From Lactarius indigo (lineage: Eukaryota; Basidiomycota; Agaricomycetes; Russulales; Russulaceae), in the NCBI GenBank assembly GCA_025766275.1, contig JAFKAC010000008.1:2170001-2234000 (forward strand): a stretch of 64,000 nt of DNA, written 5' to 3'. A program made the position numbers and the translations under genes. Within the stretch, counting starts at the first letter, position 1. The number at the start of each line of letters is the position of its first letter. The notes beneath the pieces are model-generated. The model was not told the DNA's origin. It saw only the letters and a program-made list of their open reading frames with translations, and searched no databases. Below are positions 35,339 to 49,200 of the stretch, piece by piece.

Positions 35339-37058
35339 ATGGGCAGACGCAAGATAGCCATACAGCCCATAACGGTTCGTAACAATCCCCTAATATTCCT
35401 CTCCTTCTTTCACCCTCGCCCGCGTTGTCGCGCTCCGATATTCTCGTATTCGTGTTGATATCGTTCCTTGTCCCTGTCTGACGTGCATCAACCCAGAACG
35501 ACCGAACCCGGTCCGTCACCTTTCTAAAGGCAAGTGGCGACTGCCAAGACTTTGCTTTCAAAAATAGGTTCCTCACATTCTTAAATTACCCATCGCCTCC
35601 CTCAGCGTAAAACCGGCCTCTTTAAAAAAGCATACGAGCTCGGGGTATTATGTTCCGTCGATGTCGCCGTCATCATCTTTGGTGCGCCTCCCTCCTATCT
35701 CTTTTTTTTTTTCATAGACCGTCGTTCAACATTTTCTATTTTTATCCTCCGCGCTTGTGTCCACAGAGCGCAAGCCTGGTCACCCAGACAAGCTCTTTCA
35801 GTACTGTTCAACCGATATCGACTCCCTCGTTCAACGTCAAATCAGGGTGCGGTTCATAATACTTTTTTCTACCTATCTCCCCTCACCCCTTTGCTTCAGT
35901 TTGACGGAGAGCGTGACCTCCGTACACCCCATGACTTCACCGGAGGCGCAAGCCTATCTCGCTTGGATGATATGGGCGACGACGACGACGACGCTGATGC
36001 GGACGACTCTCCGACTGCCTCGTATATGCGTCATGATAGCCTAAAGGGCAAGAGCATTCCCGATAGCGGCAAGTCTTCTGGAGCAAAACCAAAGACAACA
36101 TCCGAAGTACGTCCGGCATCAGCCTCCTCCTACCCTTTGTCTGACTCTTTACTCCCAGATGGACTATCGTCCTCATCTACACCTCCCAGGAACTGTACCT
36201 ACGTCATCACCAACTCTTCCTGTCTCCGCCGACCGCCACACCCAGCCCACAGGCAATCGTGTCGGTAGCTCGTCGTCTCCGTATGCCGCGCCCTCTCCCA
36301 ATCCACGCAAGCGCGCCAAGATGGACGACCACTCAAGCTCCGCCCCGTCGCCCATCTCTGGTGCTTTCCCGACACATCCGCACCATTCCGGACCACCACC
36401 ACCCCCGCAACAACAACAGCACCAACAACACGCGCATGCGTACCAATCCGGTTTCTTCCCCGGCTTTTCTTCCCATGACGTCTCGCCAACGCTGCCACAC
36501 GGCAGCGCTCTGCACACCCCCGCGTCCTTCCCTTCACCGGGCGGCGGTGTCAGTAGCGGCAGTGGGCCCGGTGGGGGTGGAGGCGGAGGGCCACCTCTGC
36601 ACCTGCTGCAGACAGCTGCGGCTGCAGCGTCGGTGTACGGGCCCTCTCCACGGCACCACCCACCTCGGATTACGCAGCCCCATTTCGGACCGACCACGGA
36701 GGACCTTTTCGCGAGCGTGTTCGGAGGACCCGCGGGCGCAAGCGGGGTAGGTTTCGATCCGGAGTTCGACTTCCTAGCGCCACCGCTGACGTTCGACTGG
36801 CCGCAGTTTGCGCCAACGACGCACGCGGGAGGCGCCGGCGGTAATCAGCACCATCCGCAGACCACAGGAGGAGGCGGAACCGGCGGCGGTGCCGGCGGCG
36901 ACTCGAGCTCGTCCTCGTCTTGGCTGGACTTTTTGTCGGGTGCCGCCGACGCACCGCGCAGCCCGCGGTTGGGTAAACGTTCCCGCGGGGACGGCCTCGG
37001 CAGTGGTGGTGGCGGCGGAAGCGAAGATGGCGCGCACGGTCCCGGCCGGAGCGGATAG
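35339..37058 (+). CDS. MEF2/RLM1-type MADS-box transcription factor
   Basis: The exons assemble a type II (MEF2-like) MADS domain. Exon 1 (35339-35374) gives [12 protein letters not shown], exon 2 (35497-35529) [11 protein letters not shown], exon 3 (35606-35681) [16 protein letters not shown] and VDVAVIIF, and exon 4 [19 protein letters not shown], followed by the MEF2-like [11 protein letters not shown] block. The rest is disordered: acidic [10 protein letters not shown], Ser/Pro-rich, a poly-Gln/His stretch (QQQQHQQH), Gly-rich runs and RKRAK and KRSR basic clusters. Fungal relatives (Rlm1, Smp1, Umc1) act below the cell-wall-integrity MAP kinase; the many Ser-Pro sites here would suit that, as inference. 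Intron 2 (35530-35605) begins with GC, not GT. A long gene-free upstream region suggests a large promoter or leader. Confidence 0.88.
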
Positions 37059-40000
37059 CAGGGCTCATTGTAGTTCCGGGGTTGCTTGCACTTGTGTGGA
37101 GGTGTGTGTGTTTATGTGTAGCACCGCGCCTTTCTGCCAACTGCCAACTAGTCACCTCCTGACACCCTGGTGAATCCTGGTCGAGTCAACGACGGACATG
37201 GTCATTCCTTTTCTCATCTCTTCCTCATCTATCTCTTTCGTGCTTCATTCATGTATTAGAAGATTTTTTTTTATTACTACATACGATATGATGCACCTAC
37301 TAACTACTACTACCAAGTGCACGTGGATCCTCGTCTTTCTTTCCTCCCAAAACGTCGCCCAGTTTCTTGTGTGTTAATGAGCTTGGTAGTTCGCCGCTGG
37401 TTAGGTAGGCACGCCCGGGGTTGAACGGAAATCCACAGAGACTTGGATATCGCCGCGAGGTAGCAGTAACGTAAGTCTACACGTGGTGATGCTATCATAC
37501 CTTTACCACCACCACCAGATGGTACAGTAACCTTACGACCGACCGACTAACCATATGTCGTCTGTTTTTTTTTTCCGCCTTTTCAGGCTGACTTAGCATA
37601 TTTTCAGTATGGGAAACTTGTAGTCACTGCCATCATACATCGGCGGAATTACGGGTTTATTGCATTGGCTACAGCTGGATCCAGTCTGACGGGCTCTTGG
37701 CCTATGACAGAAAAGGTCCCCATCGCTGTTAGCTTCAAAGTTTGTTTACAATGTACCGGTTGTCTGCTGCGGTCGGCCTCGACAGTGTGACGACTCCACG
37801 GCAAGTTCCACGGATCAAGTTACAGGTCTTCTTCACACATGTTCTATTTTTTTTTCCCGTAAGGGACCCCGCTATCATAAGGTACCTTGGATGTTGTACT
37901 GTATTGTAACTCGGGCTGCGCATTTGCCAAGCATTTCTCGTGGCGCCACTAGCTGGATTCTTCCTTGTCTGTCTTTGACGTGAAGCCACCCCCCCTCCGC
38001 AAAGTGTTAGCGCTGCACCACCTGTGGCACTTAATATCCTGACACACATGGCACCCAGTTTGATCGGATTCAAAAAAAATGTCGTTCAAGCTTTTTTAAA
38101 GCAGGGCACACACACAGAGCACGACGAATTGCCCGGGATAACCCGGATCATTTTCAATCCAAGTTTCAATCCACCCACAATTTTTTTTTTCTGTCCACCC
38201 TCAAACGAGACTCTAATACATACATAGCCTGACGTCCTGTCTGTCATATCTGACCCACGCTTTCCTTTCTTGGCTCCGTGGGCTGAATCACTGTTCCATC
38301 ATAACATGTAAGGCCATCGTCGGGACTCGGAAGTAACTTAAGTTAGGCGCCCTCAACACTAAGCGCTGTATATTGGCGCCCTAAAACGAAAATAATAATA
38401 ATAAATTTATTTCTCTGTGATGCAAACGATCAACATGTGGGCGTTGCTGTGTAACTTTATCCCTTATTGTCATGGAACGACGGAGGCCGAAATTCTGCCG
38501 CCGCTCGTCGTTATGACCAGGAGCAAAAAGGCGGCCGTAGAATAAAAAAAAGAAATTTCAGAGTATGTTTGAGGACTGTATATAAGTCGTGCTACTGTAA
38601 TATAATGAATTCGAAATATATAACAAAGGCCGCCGAACCGAAGACAACTTAGGAAGGTGCCCGTTGTGAATATAAATTACTTTATGACGAATTTCATTCA
38701 GAGACGACGAAATCAGAGATTCGCTCTGTGGCTGATTCGAAATCGTTATAATTTACGTGTACAGTACTGTACTGAAAATAATTAAAAAGTCAAAAAGTTC
38801 CTTGAAGGATTTTTGGCCTGTCATGGTAGGATTATAACCCAACCAATCACCTTCAGGGTGAATTTCATTCTCCAATGAATTCTACGGTGTCTGGCTGGAC
38901 AAGCGCAGTGGCGACTACTGCGGTCTGAGTCAGTTCCATGGAACAACAACACGCGATTACATGTACACACGCACACGAAACCAATTGCAAATTTCTTCTT
39001 CTTTACGACAATGTACAGCATCGGAAAGCGCCAAAAATAAGCTTCAAGCAGGCCAAAAGCAGGTTTTGTCATTGACGCTCGAATAAAACGGCGTCCACAA
39101 CTCACGGTGTTTGTACCGCACAGGCGGTTCAGGGTCCGTTTTCGCCATTTCCTAGCTATTCGTCCCACCGTGCATGGGGTAGGGGGCTCTCAGTTCCTCA
39201 ATGCAGCGCCGAGCGTGAGAGACACAGAGCGGGGGGGGGGGGGGTGATGACGTGGCGGGAAACGACCTGTCCCCGACGTTCATTCACACGGGGGTTGTTC
39301 AGTTCGCACAGTTGAACGACTCGAAACCTGTGGTGAGCAAGCCAAGCTTCTAATGAGCATCCTAATATCCCGAGAAACTCAAAAGGCAATCCCCCACGCC
39401 CCCCCCTTTCTCTGGGTCTTCCCTGGCCATTCTAGATCTTCGTCCTGGCTGAGAAAGCAAGGCGCCATGGCACCCGTCGCACCCGTAATGCGCCGAGACC
39501 CCTGCCGGCGACACGCGTGCTGCCCTTGATTGTTGTGGGTGGGTCCATGTATGACTCCCTGGAGATGGAGCACACACACATACATACGGGCGGCTAAATT
39601 CTCACACCGATGGACCTCGTGCTGGTTTTGGAGACCCCAAGCATAGGGCGTAATAACGACTCCCTCGAGTAACTTTACCGAATGAATGGGGGCAGCGTGG
39701 GTCTAGTACCAGGTACGGTAAGATGCGGCTGGGTACGGGGCGGTGGATAATACCGAGGAATGTGTGGAAAGCGCAAAGACTTTGTGATCGCCATGGCCCG
39801 CGGACGTGGTCGTATGGGGGTGCGAGCGGGCTGTAGCGAATTCGCCCCAACCCCCGTTTTTAAAATGGCATCTGTGACCCAGAAGGAGAAAGCCCCCTCC
39901 CCCATACCCCAAGTGGTCCCCAGCTACACCCCCGTCCCTACCTTACCTGGGGCTCAACACTCGCATGCTTTTTTTTTTTTTTGCGCACTTTGAGTAAGCG

Positions 40001-41267
40001 AAACGCGAATCACTTCTACAGGTCAATAGGCGCCGTACACGTGGTGCCCCCATCGGTGCTTCTTGCTGCCCGACAAAGGCACTTACTGTACTGTATGCTT
40101 GTGCCGTCACAGAGCTGTCAAGCTTGTCGTGGATCCATCAATGTTCCTAATCTTCAGTAACACAAGCGTTACTGTAGTCCTCGCGCTTACACGGGCCGCA
40201 GATATACCTCATCAACATCAGCCAATTTACGAGTTATAGAAACCTTTTATTTCCCTTCGAAACCGTAAAGGCACGGGGTGTCCAAGGTACGTGCAAGAGA
40301 GCAGGACCCGTGTGGCTTGACGTGATCGGTCTGCGCAAGATCCCCTTCGTCTGGTCTCGTCCAGTCTCATTCCTTCCCGATATTGGACCCTGCCGTCTTC
40401 CGTGATCATGCAGCATGACTCTTGGTGCTCCCTTTTGTTTCGTCGGAGTTATCTATTGAGAGGGAGCGCAATGGGATGCACAGGAAGTACAGTAATGGAA
40501 GATGCTCCGAGTCAGCAGCGATGTCCGTCGATAATTTTGGTAGAGTTTGCGAATCAGAGCCAGAGCATTGCTGAGTTTGGAAGAAAGTTATGTCATATCA
40601 TTTGAATTTTTAGACAGACACGCATAGATTTGAAGGCCGTGATAGATTGTGACATTTATGTGATGGCAGTGGCCGAGCCGGAGGTGTCGATGTGCCAAAA
40701 GGGGAAAGAGGAGAAGTCGATAGGTCATCAAGCGCCGACAAATATGGGTCGTGTACCTGAGAACAAAGAGAAGTGGTTCCTGTAACCCATGGGGTGCATT
40801 GCATATCATCTTGACTGAGACGTTTCATAGGGCTGTGTACAGTATCGGTGCCGTGACCGCTGCGAAGAAGTTTTATCGCACTGCCGAGATGCTTTGGGCC
40901 TTGAGATACTCTCTGCCTGGGCTCCCAAACAAATGGACGGCATCAACAAGCAGAGTAAGAGTGATCCGGTGAGCACGGTGACTCAAAGAAGTTCGTGGCT
41001 TTGTCTTACTGTGATTATTTTTTTTTTTGTGGGAGTGAGAGTATTTCATTCAAAAGGTATTCAAAGGAGGGACACCGGGTAACACGTTAACCTGGGTCCT
41101 GGGCTCGGCGGGCTTCCGATTGACTTCCTCTCTTGGGATGGTTACGATCGAAAAACCGAGTTGGTATAAGTTTTCCCACGATGCTCAGTTATCCGACCGA
41201 TTCCAGTTAAGCTCTTCAAATAGTTCATTCCTTCCACCGATGAACCTTTCTCGCCGCCGCCAGCAAC
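37059..41267. other. Gene-poor region between the MADS-box gene and the duplicated Zn2Cys6 genes
   Basis: No supported gene. The first 0.3 kb is probably the 3' UTR of the MADS-box gene. There are homopolymer runs (G12 near 39231-39242, T12 near 39970) and AT-rich stretches near 38380-38800. From about 40690 the sequence is duplicated upstream of the second Zn2Cys6 gene and is therefore its promoter region. Confidence 0.4.
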
Positions 41268-44200
41268 ATGCCTGTTGATCTCTCCAAACCCCATTCAGAC
41301 CGTCGCAAAGTAAACCGCGATGCCGCTGCAGGTCTCCGGCAAGACGGCATGTATTCTCGGGAAATTGAGATGAAAAGGAACCGCGGAGAGATCTCCTGTG
41401 CGGAGTGTCGGAGGTGCGTGATCGGCCACCCCACTACTCCCACTTTCCTTGCGTGTTCTCTGTCAAACTTCCCTCTCATGTTGTCTCTAGACTTAAGATT
41501 AAGTGCGACAAGCAGATTCCATGCCAGTCATGTCAGGTATGTTCTCAACTACCTCCTTTCTCCCTCCAAGGATCCCCCCCTCATGTTGACGGCCCACGTT
41601 TTAGAGGAGAGGATGTGCTTCCTTATGTCCGAATGGTTTGTGTCCCATCCGTATTGTATCTCGCTCTCACCATGCTGATTCTGACCACCCTGGTATATAG
41701 GCAGTCTTGCCACGGGGCAAGGAACTCGGTACGGTCGCTTTCTGCTCACACTCGAATCATATTATTCTTAATCTGACTGGTAACTCACTTATCTTCTGGG
41801 AAAAAAGGTTCGTCATCGCCGCTACCGAACATTTACACCGTCGGATCTCCCGCATGGGTGATCGAATTCGTGAGCTGGAGGACGCTCTTGCCGTGCTTCA
41901 AGCAAGCCATTCCTCAGAAGCCCACCCCCTCCTTTGTGAAGGCGCCCTCCTCATAGATACCGAGAAACCCGAGGAGCAGCCCCAAGAAAGCGAAGACGAA
42001 GGGGCAGACGAAATAACCAAGTCACTTGGCACACTGACCGTCTCTGATCATGGCCACTCTCGCTTCTTTGGATTCACTGGTGGATCTGATCTCCTACTAG
42101 TACGTCCTACTTTGTACGATCCCCTCCCCTCCCCTCCCCTGCCAATTTTTTTTTTTTTGCCCTGAAGTTGTCGCTGAACGATAGCTCAGTTAGAAAATGA
42201 CGACTCGGCAGGGTCTCCTAGCCAAACGACTGAGAGCGACAGTTCAAGGTCGTCACTACCCCTACATCTTCAGCGCTTCTCGTATTCGTTCCCCTTTACG
42301 CCGATGGGAACTATCAAGCAAAATATCAACACTATCAAGGAGTATCTTCCCCCATGGGACCGCGCTTTAGTAATGGCCGATGCCTACTTGGCCAACGCTA
42401 CTTGGGTCTTTCGTAACGTAACCCGGCAGCAGCTTATAAATGAGATGCTCCCTACGATTTATGGAAAGCGGACAGCGTACACCCCAGACGACTATAGCGG
42501 ACCACATGACTTGGCGCTTTTATTCAGCGTCTTTGCTCTGGGAAGCGTCATGGACTCCACCCTACCTAACTCTGCCGCCGAGTCTGAAGGCGAGCATTTT
42601 AACCAACTAGCTCTGGCGGCGCTCTGCCAGCAACCGGTGCTCGAAAAGCCGTCAGTGGTAACCATCCAGACCCTGCATGTTTTAAGCGTCTACAATGCGA
42701 TGCTTGGAGGGGATGTGAGCGGCGGAGAGTCAAGCATGGAATCCACATGGTCGCTGGTTGCGGTTGCTTGTCACCTTGCTCAGACGGTGCGTTATCTTAA
42801 CTCCCCACGTGTACCGAATTCTTAATTCACACGCACGCAGATTGGACTACGTAAGTTCGAAACATCCCATGTGTAACTTTACTGCGGGTGCTCACTGCAA
42901 CTTTAGACCGTGACCCCGCCCGATGGGAGTCGGACCCGAGGGTTGTACAAAGACGTAGACTGGTGTTCTGGGATTTATTTATCGCAGACGCATGGCATGT
43001 ACGTCGATCTTGTTCTTCTTGCAGCAACGTTCGCCTCCCTGCTCACCTCTCCCCCTGCTAGGCTCTCTCGACAGGCCGACCGCCTGTCTTCAACCGTGCA
43101 TTCATCGACTGCAAATTTCCGCAGGATGTAGACGTACCCACGACTCTTGACCCTGGTGAAGTCTCATCGAGTAGGTCCGGTCAATCATTTCCACCCTTAC
43201 TGACTGACGTGGGACTTAGTGGGCGCGTGGATGTATCGCTTTGGATTTGAAGCTATGGCAGAGATTGTTGCTCGCACGCTCACCGCAGCACCTCCCCGCT
43301 ACTCGACCATCAAGGAATTAGATCGCAAGGTCCACGAGTTCCGTGTCACACCCGAGACACTCCAGGCAATACGTGGCGGACCTGGCGTTGACCCCAGATC
43401 CGTCCCAATTCCCGCCTCTATGATAGCGTTCATGCTCTCAAACATTCAGGATGTTGGTAAGTCGATTTTCCTACGGTGCAACGTCGGTCGGTGCTGAGCG
43501 GGTGCATCAAGTCCTCCTGTTCCTTCATCGCAACTTCTTTGTCCAAGCTCTAATTGAAGACCCCGAAAACCCCATAAGGGGTCAGTATGCTCCCTCGTTT
43601 TTGGCGACGGTCCGGGCGTCCAAGAACATTTTACGAACGGTCGAGGAACAACTTCCTATACAGCCCGTGATTGTTTCTCGCTTTTGGACGATATGGACGT
43701 TCACGTTCTCTGCCGCGGTATGGCCCCATTGACACACTCATTCCGCTTTTAGTTTACATTTTTTCAGGTCGTTTTCGCCTTCATCGCAACACATAGCCCA
43801 CGCTCACCCCTGGCAAATGATGCTATCATCGAACTCGACAGAGCATATTCATTAATAGAGGTCGCCTCCCGAACCAATCGCCGCGCCAGCAAAGCTCTCG
43901 TATGTATCGCCCATTCCAAAATGGTCATTAGTTCTGAATCATATTACTCCTCTCTGAAAAGGTCATCTTAAATCGCATGAGGGAGAAGGCGCATCGTGCC
44001 TTGGCAGCTGTGCGCAACGCATCCTTACACCCGCAACCTGACGGCGTCAAGCAAGAAGAGATTGAGGACGACTTTGTCGTCTTTGCCGGCCGAAGGCGTG
44101 TCTTCCGTCCGGGCAGTAATGTAGCTCCCTCGCAGCAAGCTGCGCCGACGCCGCACGATCCGACGCTACCGCACGACGAGCACGTGGGAGAAGTCGATAA

Positions 44201-44650
44201 TCGGCGTTGGCGAATGGCTTGCGCGCCAGGAGGAGTACGTCGGGTACGACCCGCACTACGTTACGGCTATCGAGCCCCCACCTTCCGTGCCGCATGACCA
44301 GCACCAGCAACACCAGCACCAGCACCAGCAGCGCCAGTACGGATACGCACCCGAACAACCACAGTACACCCTCGAGGCCGTGCCCCCGCCACACTACATG
44401 ACCCCACCGTACGCCGCATACGCCCCACCGCCGCACCCGCCGCACCAGCTGCTGCACCCGCATAACCCCCATCCGTCGTCGCATGCGCCGGGAATGGGGC
44501 AGCCACCGCACGGGCTGCACCCGGACGAGTTGGCAGACATGCGGCGCGAATATGAAGTAACGGGGCGAGCCCCGCCTGCGGAGCTTGCGCAGCTCGGGTT
44601 CGCGGCGAATGGGTCGCGGATGAGCGAGACGTGGGTGTCGTTCATGCAGT
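40690..44650 (+). repeat. Tandem duplication unit, copy 1
   Basis: The gene at 41268 and about 0.55 kb of its upstream DNA are paralogous to 46255-50290. Shared promoter stretches include AAGAAGTTT, TTTGGGCCTTGAGATACT and the ATCAACAA region. Intron positions are the same, and coding sequence is similar at protein level with many silent changes. Boundaries are approximate. Confidence 0.75.
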
Positions 44651-44652
44651 AG
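41268..44652 (+). CDS. Zn2Cys6 fungal-specific transcription factor, copy 1
   Basis: Binuclear zinc cluster spread over four exons: CAECRR (exon 1), LKIKCDKQIPCQSCQ (exon 2), a 31-nt microexon 41605-41635 giving RRGCASLCPN, then GSLATGQGTR. A dimerising coil follows (FVIAATEHLHRRI, RIRELEDALAVLQ). A fungal-specific TF domain extends over 42.3-43.7 kb with HDLALLFSVFALGS, ESTWSLVAVACHLAQT, IGL...RDPARWESDPRVVQRRRLVFWDLF and YDP-like tail. The C-terminus is Gln/His/Pro-rich and ends ELAQLGFAANGSRMSETW before TAG at 44652. At about 44190-44194 one extra base, compared with copy 2, throws the frame into an early stop at 44297, yet the downstream frame stays conserved between copies. Target genes are unknown. 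Confidence 0.82.
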
Positions 44653-46254
44653 TGATGTGCACCACCAATCTATGATGTTCCCCCACTCCCTCCCTCTTCC
44701 CTTTTCGCGTGTTTCCCCCTTTTTTTGGGTATTGGGTATTGGGTCACCGCCATTGCCACCATCTTGTCTCGTCGTTGTAGTATATTTGCTCTATATCGCT
44801 CGCTCTAACTCTGTACCACTCTCTCTTTCCATGTATCGTTGACTAACCTTTCTTTTTAATAATTGGCGGTATTAGGTGGACTTGACTATATTATTATTCA
44901 ATCGTTCTGCTCTGCATTGCGGCTGTCTTCCCCGAATTTAGTAGTGGTTCAAAATAGACCGACTATCGTTGAGGGATTCTGGGAGGACGAGAGAACTTGG
45001 ATCAGATCACCTTGACAAGATCACTGGCCCGGGCAGATTTACTAGGAACAAGTGGATCGTACATATGAACAAACATGTCCCCTGGAAACCAGTAACGGTG
45101 GATCGAACATCCTCCGAAACCAGTCAGTTGGACGTCCGTCTCCTCATGAAATGACATTCTCGCTTTCTCTAACGCAGTCGCATTTATTCGCAACCTGCCA
45201 CTTGCTAGCCTCTCCTGTTTTGCAAACTGGTAGGTTAACACATCTTTGGTCTGCCACGTCCAAACCAGACACATTTGACTATAGGTTTCCTGCTGTGCGA
45301 AGCGTTCTCTGCTACCTCTATAAATATGTTTGTTTCGATGTCACTACCCTATCTGTATTTCTGTCTCTCGTCAACCGGGGTTGTGTGTGCTTCCCCCATA
45401 CAATCATCATCTGAGGGCAACTATACTTGTCGCTCTCACCATAACAGTGAGCCACCGGCCGGCCCACCACGCGACATGAATGATTGCGCAACCCCCGACC
45501 TCATCGCCGTTGCTGATAGCTATCCAACTTCCGCGGAGCAGACGTGGGCCTACTACTTATTCGATCATCTTCCTACGTACTCGGACTTTGACAGGCACCG
45601 ACCCAAGTCCATTGGCTCGGTGACTACGCTCGCTCTCCACCTTGAACCAGATCTCGTTATCCCTAGCTCAACCGCTTCTAGATTCATGACATACATGGTC
45701 TATCTTTGATTCCACTTACAGCATCTATTGACCTCCTTTTCCCACCGCTCTCCTCCCAGTTCGCAAACCTCGGACCGTCGTGATGTATGCAAGCCTCACA
45801 CAGGCTCACTGGCGTTGCCCCATTGACGAGCCAGACTCCCTCAACCCGTCCCGCATCTTAACACGCCTCAACCTCAACATAAATAAATATGTATCCCCTT
45901 TCCTATCTCTTCTAAAATACACTGTTTCCCGCGCACTGTCACCCTACAAGCAAGGTTGTGTCCTTGGTTGTGTCGACAAAGGTCGATGCCTAGCAACTAT
46001 TCCATAACCCAATTCCCGCAGCATGACTAATTTCTCCTCCCACTTAATTATGTACATTACTCTTGCATTTTGTAGGTATGCACAATGTGAAATTATGCTT
46101 GCCAAGGAAATTTCGAGTTCGAGGCACAACTTTTGCCAGGACTGTAGACGGGACTGTCGGTCCGGTCCGGGGAAAACAACCAAACCCGAGCCGGAAAGTG
46201 GGGTCGCGTTCGGAGGAGGAACGTTCGGAACTACTGAACTTTGATACCACTACG
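44653..46254. other. Spacer between the two duplicated regulators
   Basis: After about 0.25 kb of probable 3' UTR, this stretch is not part of the duplication. It contains the possible gene fragment at 45275-45892 and otherwise nothing I can assign. Confidence 0.35.
45275..45892 (+). pseudogene. Possible hypothetical gene or remnant
   Basis: A 144-codon plus-strand frame (45275-45709) includes PRDMNDCATPDLIAVADSYP, SAEQTWAYYLFDHLPTYSDF and VTTLALHLEPDLVIPSST. After a candidate intron a second frame reads RKPRTVVMYASLTQAHWRC and LNPSRILTRLNLNI (to about 45892). Composition looks coding, but the visible donor and acceptor do not join the two in phase. It may be a decayed gene trapped between the duplicates, or a second, wrongly read exon set. 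No family recognised. Confidence 0.3.
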
Positions 46255-49200
46255 GTAAAAGGGGAAAGAAGAGGCATCCTAGCGCCGTCAAATCCTTCGG
46301 ATTGTTGGTGTACTACTGTTAGAGAAATACTGTCACGCTATGGTTCCTGGAGTTTGGAGTCCATTGCATTTCCTCGTGAGAGACTGCCATGACTGCTGCG
46401 AAGAAGTTTCATTGTGCTTCTGAGGTGCTGTGGGCCATTCTTTGGGCCTTGAGATACTTGCTTTCTGCTAAATGCTCTGATACGAGTGGATGACATCAAC
46501 AATGATGATCCGGATAGCGCGGGAGATTCAAAGAAGTTTGAGTGTTGTATTTTTTTTGGCGAGCGTTTAGATTATTCTTATGCGAAGGGCATTTCAAAGG
46601 GAGAAAAAGGGAGAAATAACCGGCAAATAGAGTGCCCTGGACTCGACTGCGTCGCTTGGTGATGCATGGTGATGTCTACGATCGTCGAAACTCTAGTCGG
46701 TATAAGCTTTCCCACGATGCTTAGCGTCTGACCAATTCAAGTTAAGCTCTTCAAATAGGTCGTCCCCCTCCCCCCACCAATGAACCTTTCTCGCCATCAG
46801 AGACATGCCTGTTGATCTTTCCAAACCCCAGCCAGACCGTCGCAAAGTAAGCCGCGAGGCCACTGCGGGCCTCCGGCAGGACGGCATGTATTCCCGGGAA
46901 ATTGAGATGAAAAGGAACCGCGGGGAAATATCCTGTGCGGAGTGCCGGCGGTGCGTGATCGGCCACCTCACTACTCGCACTCTTCTTGCCTGTGCACTCT
47001 GTCGAACTGCCCTCTCATGTTGTCCTAGACTTAAGATTAAGTGTGACAAGCAGATTCCATGCCAGTCATGTCAGGTATGTTCTCATTTAACTTGAAGCCC
47101 TGCCCCCCTTTCCCGAGGATTCTCCGTCGTATTGATACCAGCTCTTAGAGGAGAGGGTGTGCCTCTTTATGTCCTAATGGTCTGTGTACCATCCGCTATT
47201 GAATCTAGCCTATACCCATGCTGATTCTGGCCCTGTCCACCCTGTTATATAGGTAGTCTTGCCACAGGTCAAGGAACTCGGTACGGTCGCTTTCTGCTCA
47301 TGCCTGAAGCATGTTATTTTTAATCTGACTACGAACTGACCTACCTTATTTTTTTCTCAAAAAAGGTTCGTTATCGCCGCTACCGAACATTTACACCGTC
47401 GGATCGATCGCATGGGCGATCGAATTCGTGAGCTGGAGGATGCCCTTGCCGTGCTCCAAGGGAGCCATTCTTCGGAGCAGCATCCCCCTCCTTTGTGAGG
47501 GCTCCCTCCTCGTAGATACCGAAAAACCCGAGGAGCAGCCCCAAGAAAGCGAGGACGAAGGGGCAGACGAAATAACCAAGTCACTTGGCACGCTGACTGT
47601 TTCTGATCATGGCATTTCCCGCTTCTTCGGATTCACTGGCGGATCTGATCTCCTGCTGGTACGTTACGCTTTCTGCGATACCCCCCATCCTACTCCTCTT
47701 CCTCCAATTTGTTTTTTTGGCCCTATGCTTTCGCTGAACAATAGCTTAGCTAGAGAATGACGACTCAGCAGGGTCCCCTAGCCAAACAACTGAAAGCGAC
47801 AGTTCAAGGTCGTCCCTACCCCTACATCTTCAGCGCTTCTCAGAGTCGTTCCCCTTCACACCTACGGGTACTGTCAAGCAAAATATTGACACTATTAGGG
47901 ACTACCTCCCCCCTTGGGACCTCGCTTTAGCAATGGCTGAATCCTACTTGGCTAATGCTACGTGGATCTTTCGTAGCATAACCCGGCAACAGCTTATCAA
48001 TGAGATGCTCCCTGCGATTTACGGAAAGCAGACAGTGTACGCAGACGACTACAGCGGACCACATGACTTGGCGCTTTTGTTCAGCGTCTTTGCCCTGGGA
48101 AGTGTCGTGGACGTTAGCTTACCCAATTCTACCTCGGAATCTGAAGGCGAGCATTATAAGCAATTAGCTCTGGCGGCGCTCTGCCAGCAGCCGGTGCTCG
48201 TAAAGCCGTCAGTGGTAACTATCCAAACCCTGCATATTTCGGCTGTCTACAGTGCGATGCTTGGAGGGGATGTGAGCGGAGGGGAGACAACCTTGGAATC
48301 TACATGGTCACTAGTCGCAATTGCTTGTTACCTTGCTCAGACGGTGCGTCATTTCAACTCCACGTGTACCGAATCTGCCGTTAAATTCGCACGCATCCAG
48401 GTTGGACTACGTAAGTTCGAAACACGGCATGCACATACCGTAAATGCTCACTGGTACAACCCTAGACCGCGATCCTGCCCGATGGGAGTCGGACCCGAGA
48501 ATTGTACAAAGGCGCAGACTGGTGTTCTGGGATTTATTTCTCGCGGACTCATGGAACGTACGTCGAGCTCGTCGAAGCTTTCTGTTCTTCTCGTCATGAA
48601 CATAGCCTCACCCCTGCCCCTGTAAGGCTCTCATTACAGGCCGACCACCTTCATTCAACCGTGCATTCGTTGATTGCAAATTTCCTCAGGAAGGAGACGT
48701 GCCTGCGAATCTTGACCCTGGTGAAGTCTCGTCGCGTATGTCTGGTCCGGACATTTCCTCATTTTCTCGGCTAACGCGGGGCGTAGTGGGCGCTTGGATG
48801 TTTCGCTTTGGATTTGAAGGTCCTGCAGAGATTGTTGCTCGCACGCTCACCTCCGCACCTCCCCGCTACTCGACAATCCAGGAGCTAGATCGCAAGGTCC
48901 ACGAGTTCCGTGTCCCACCCGAGACACTCCAGGCAATGCGTGGCGGACCTGGCGTTGACCCCAGATCCGTCCCCGTTCCTGCCTCTATGACAGCGTTCCT
49001 CCTCTCAAACATTCAGGACGTCCGTAAGTCAATGCTCTTTCTACGGTACAATGCCAGTCGGTGCTGAGTGATGCATCAAGTCCTCTTGTACCTTCATCGA
49101 AACTTCTTCATCCAGGCTCTGATTGAAGACCCCGAAGATCCCATAAGGAGTCAGTATGCTCCTTCGTTTTTGACGACTGTCCGGGCGTCCAAGAACATTT

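Noticed and set aside
36173..36697. 174-codon minus-strand frame opposite the MADS-box gene
   Set aside because: Antisense shadow of the Gly/Pro/Gln-rich tail of the MADS-box protein.
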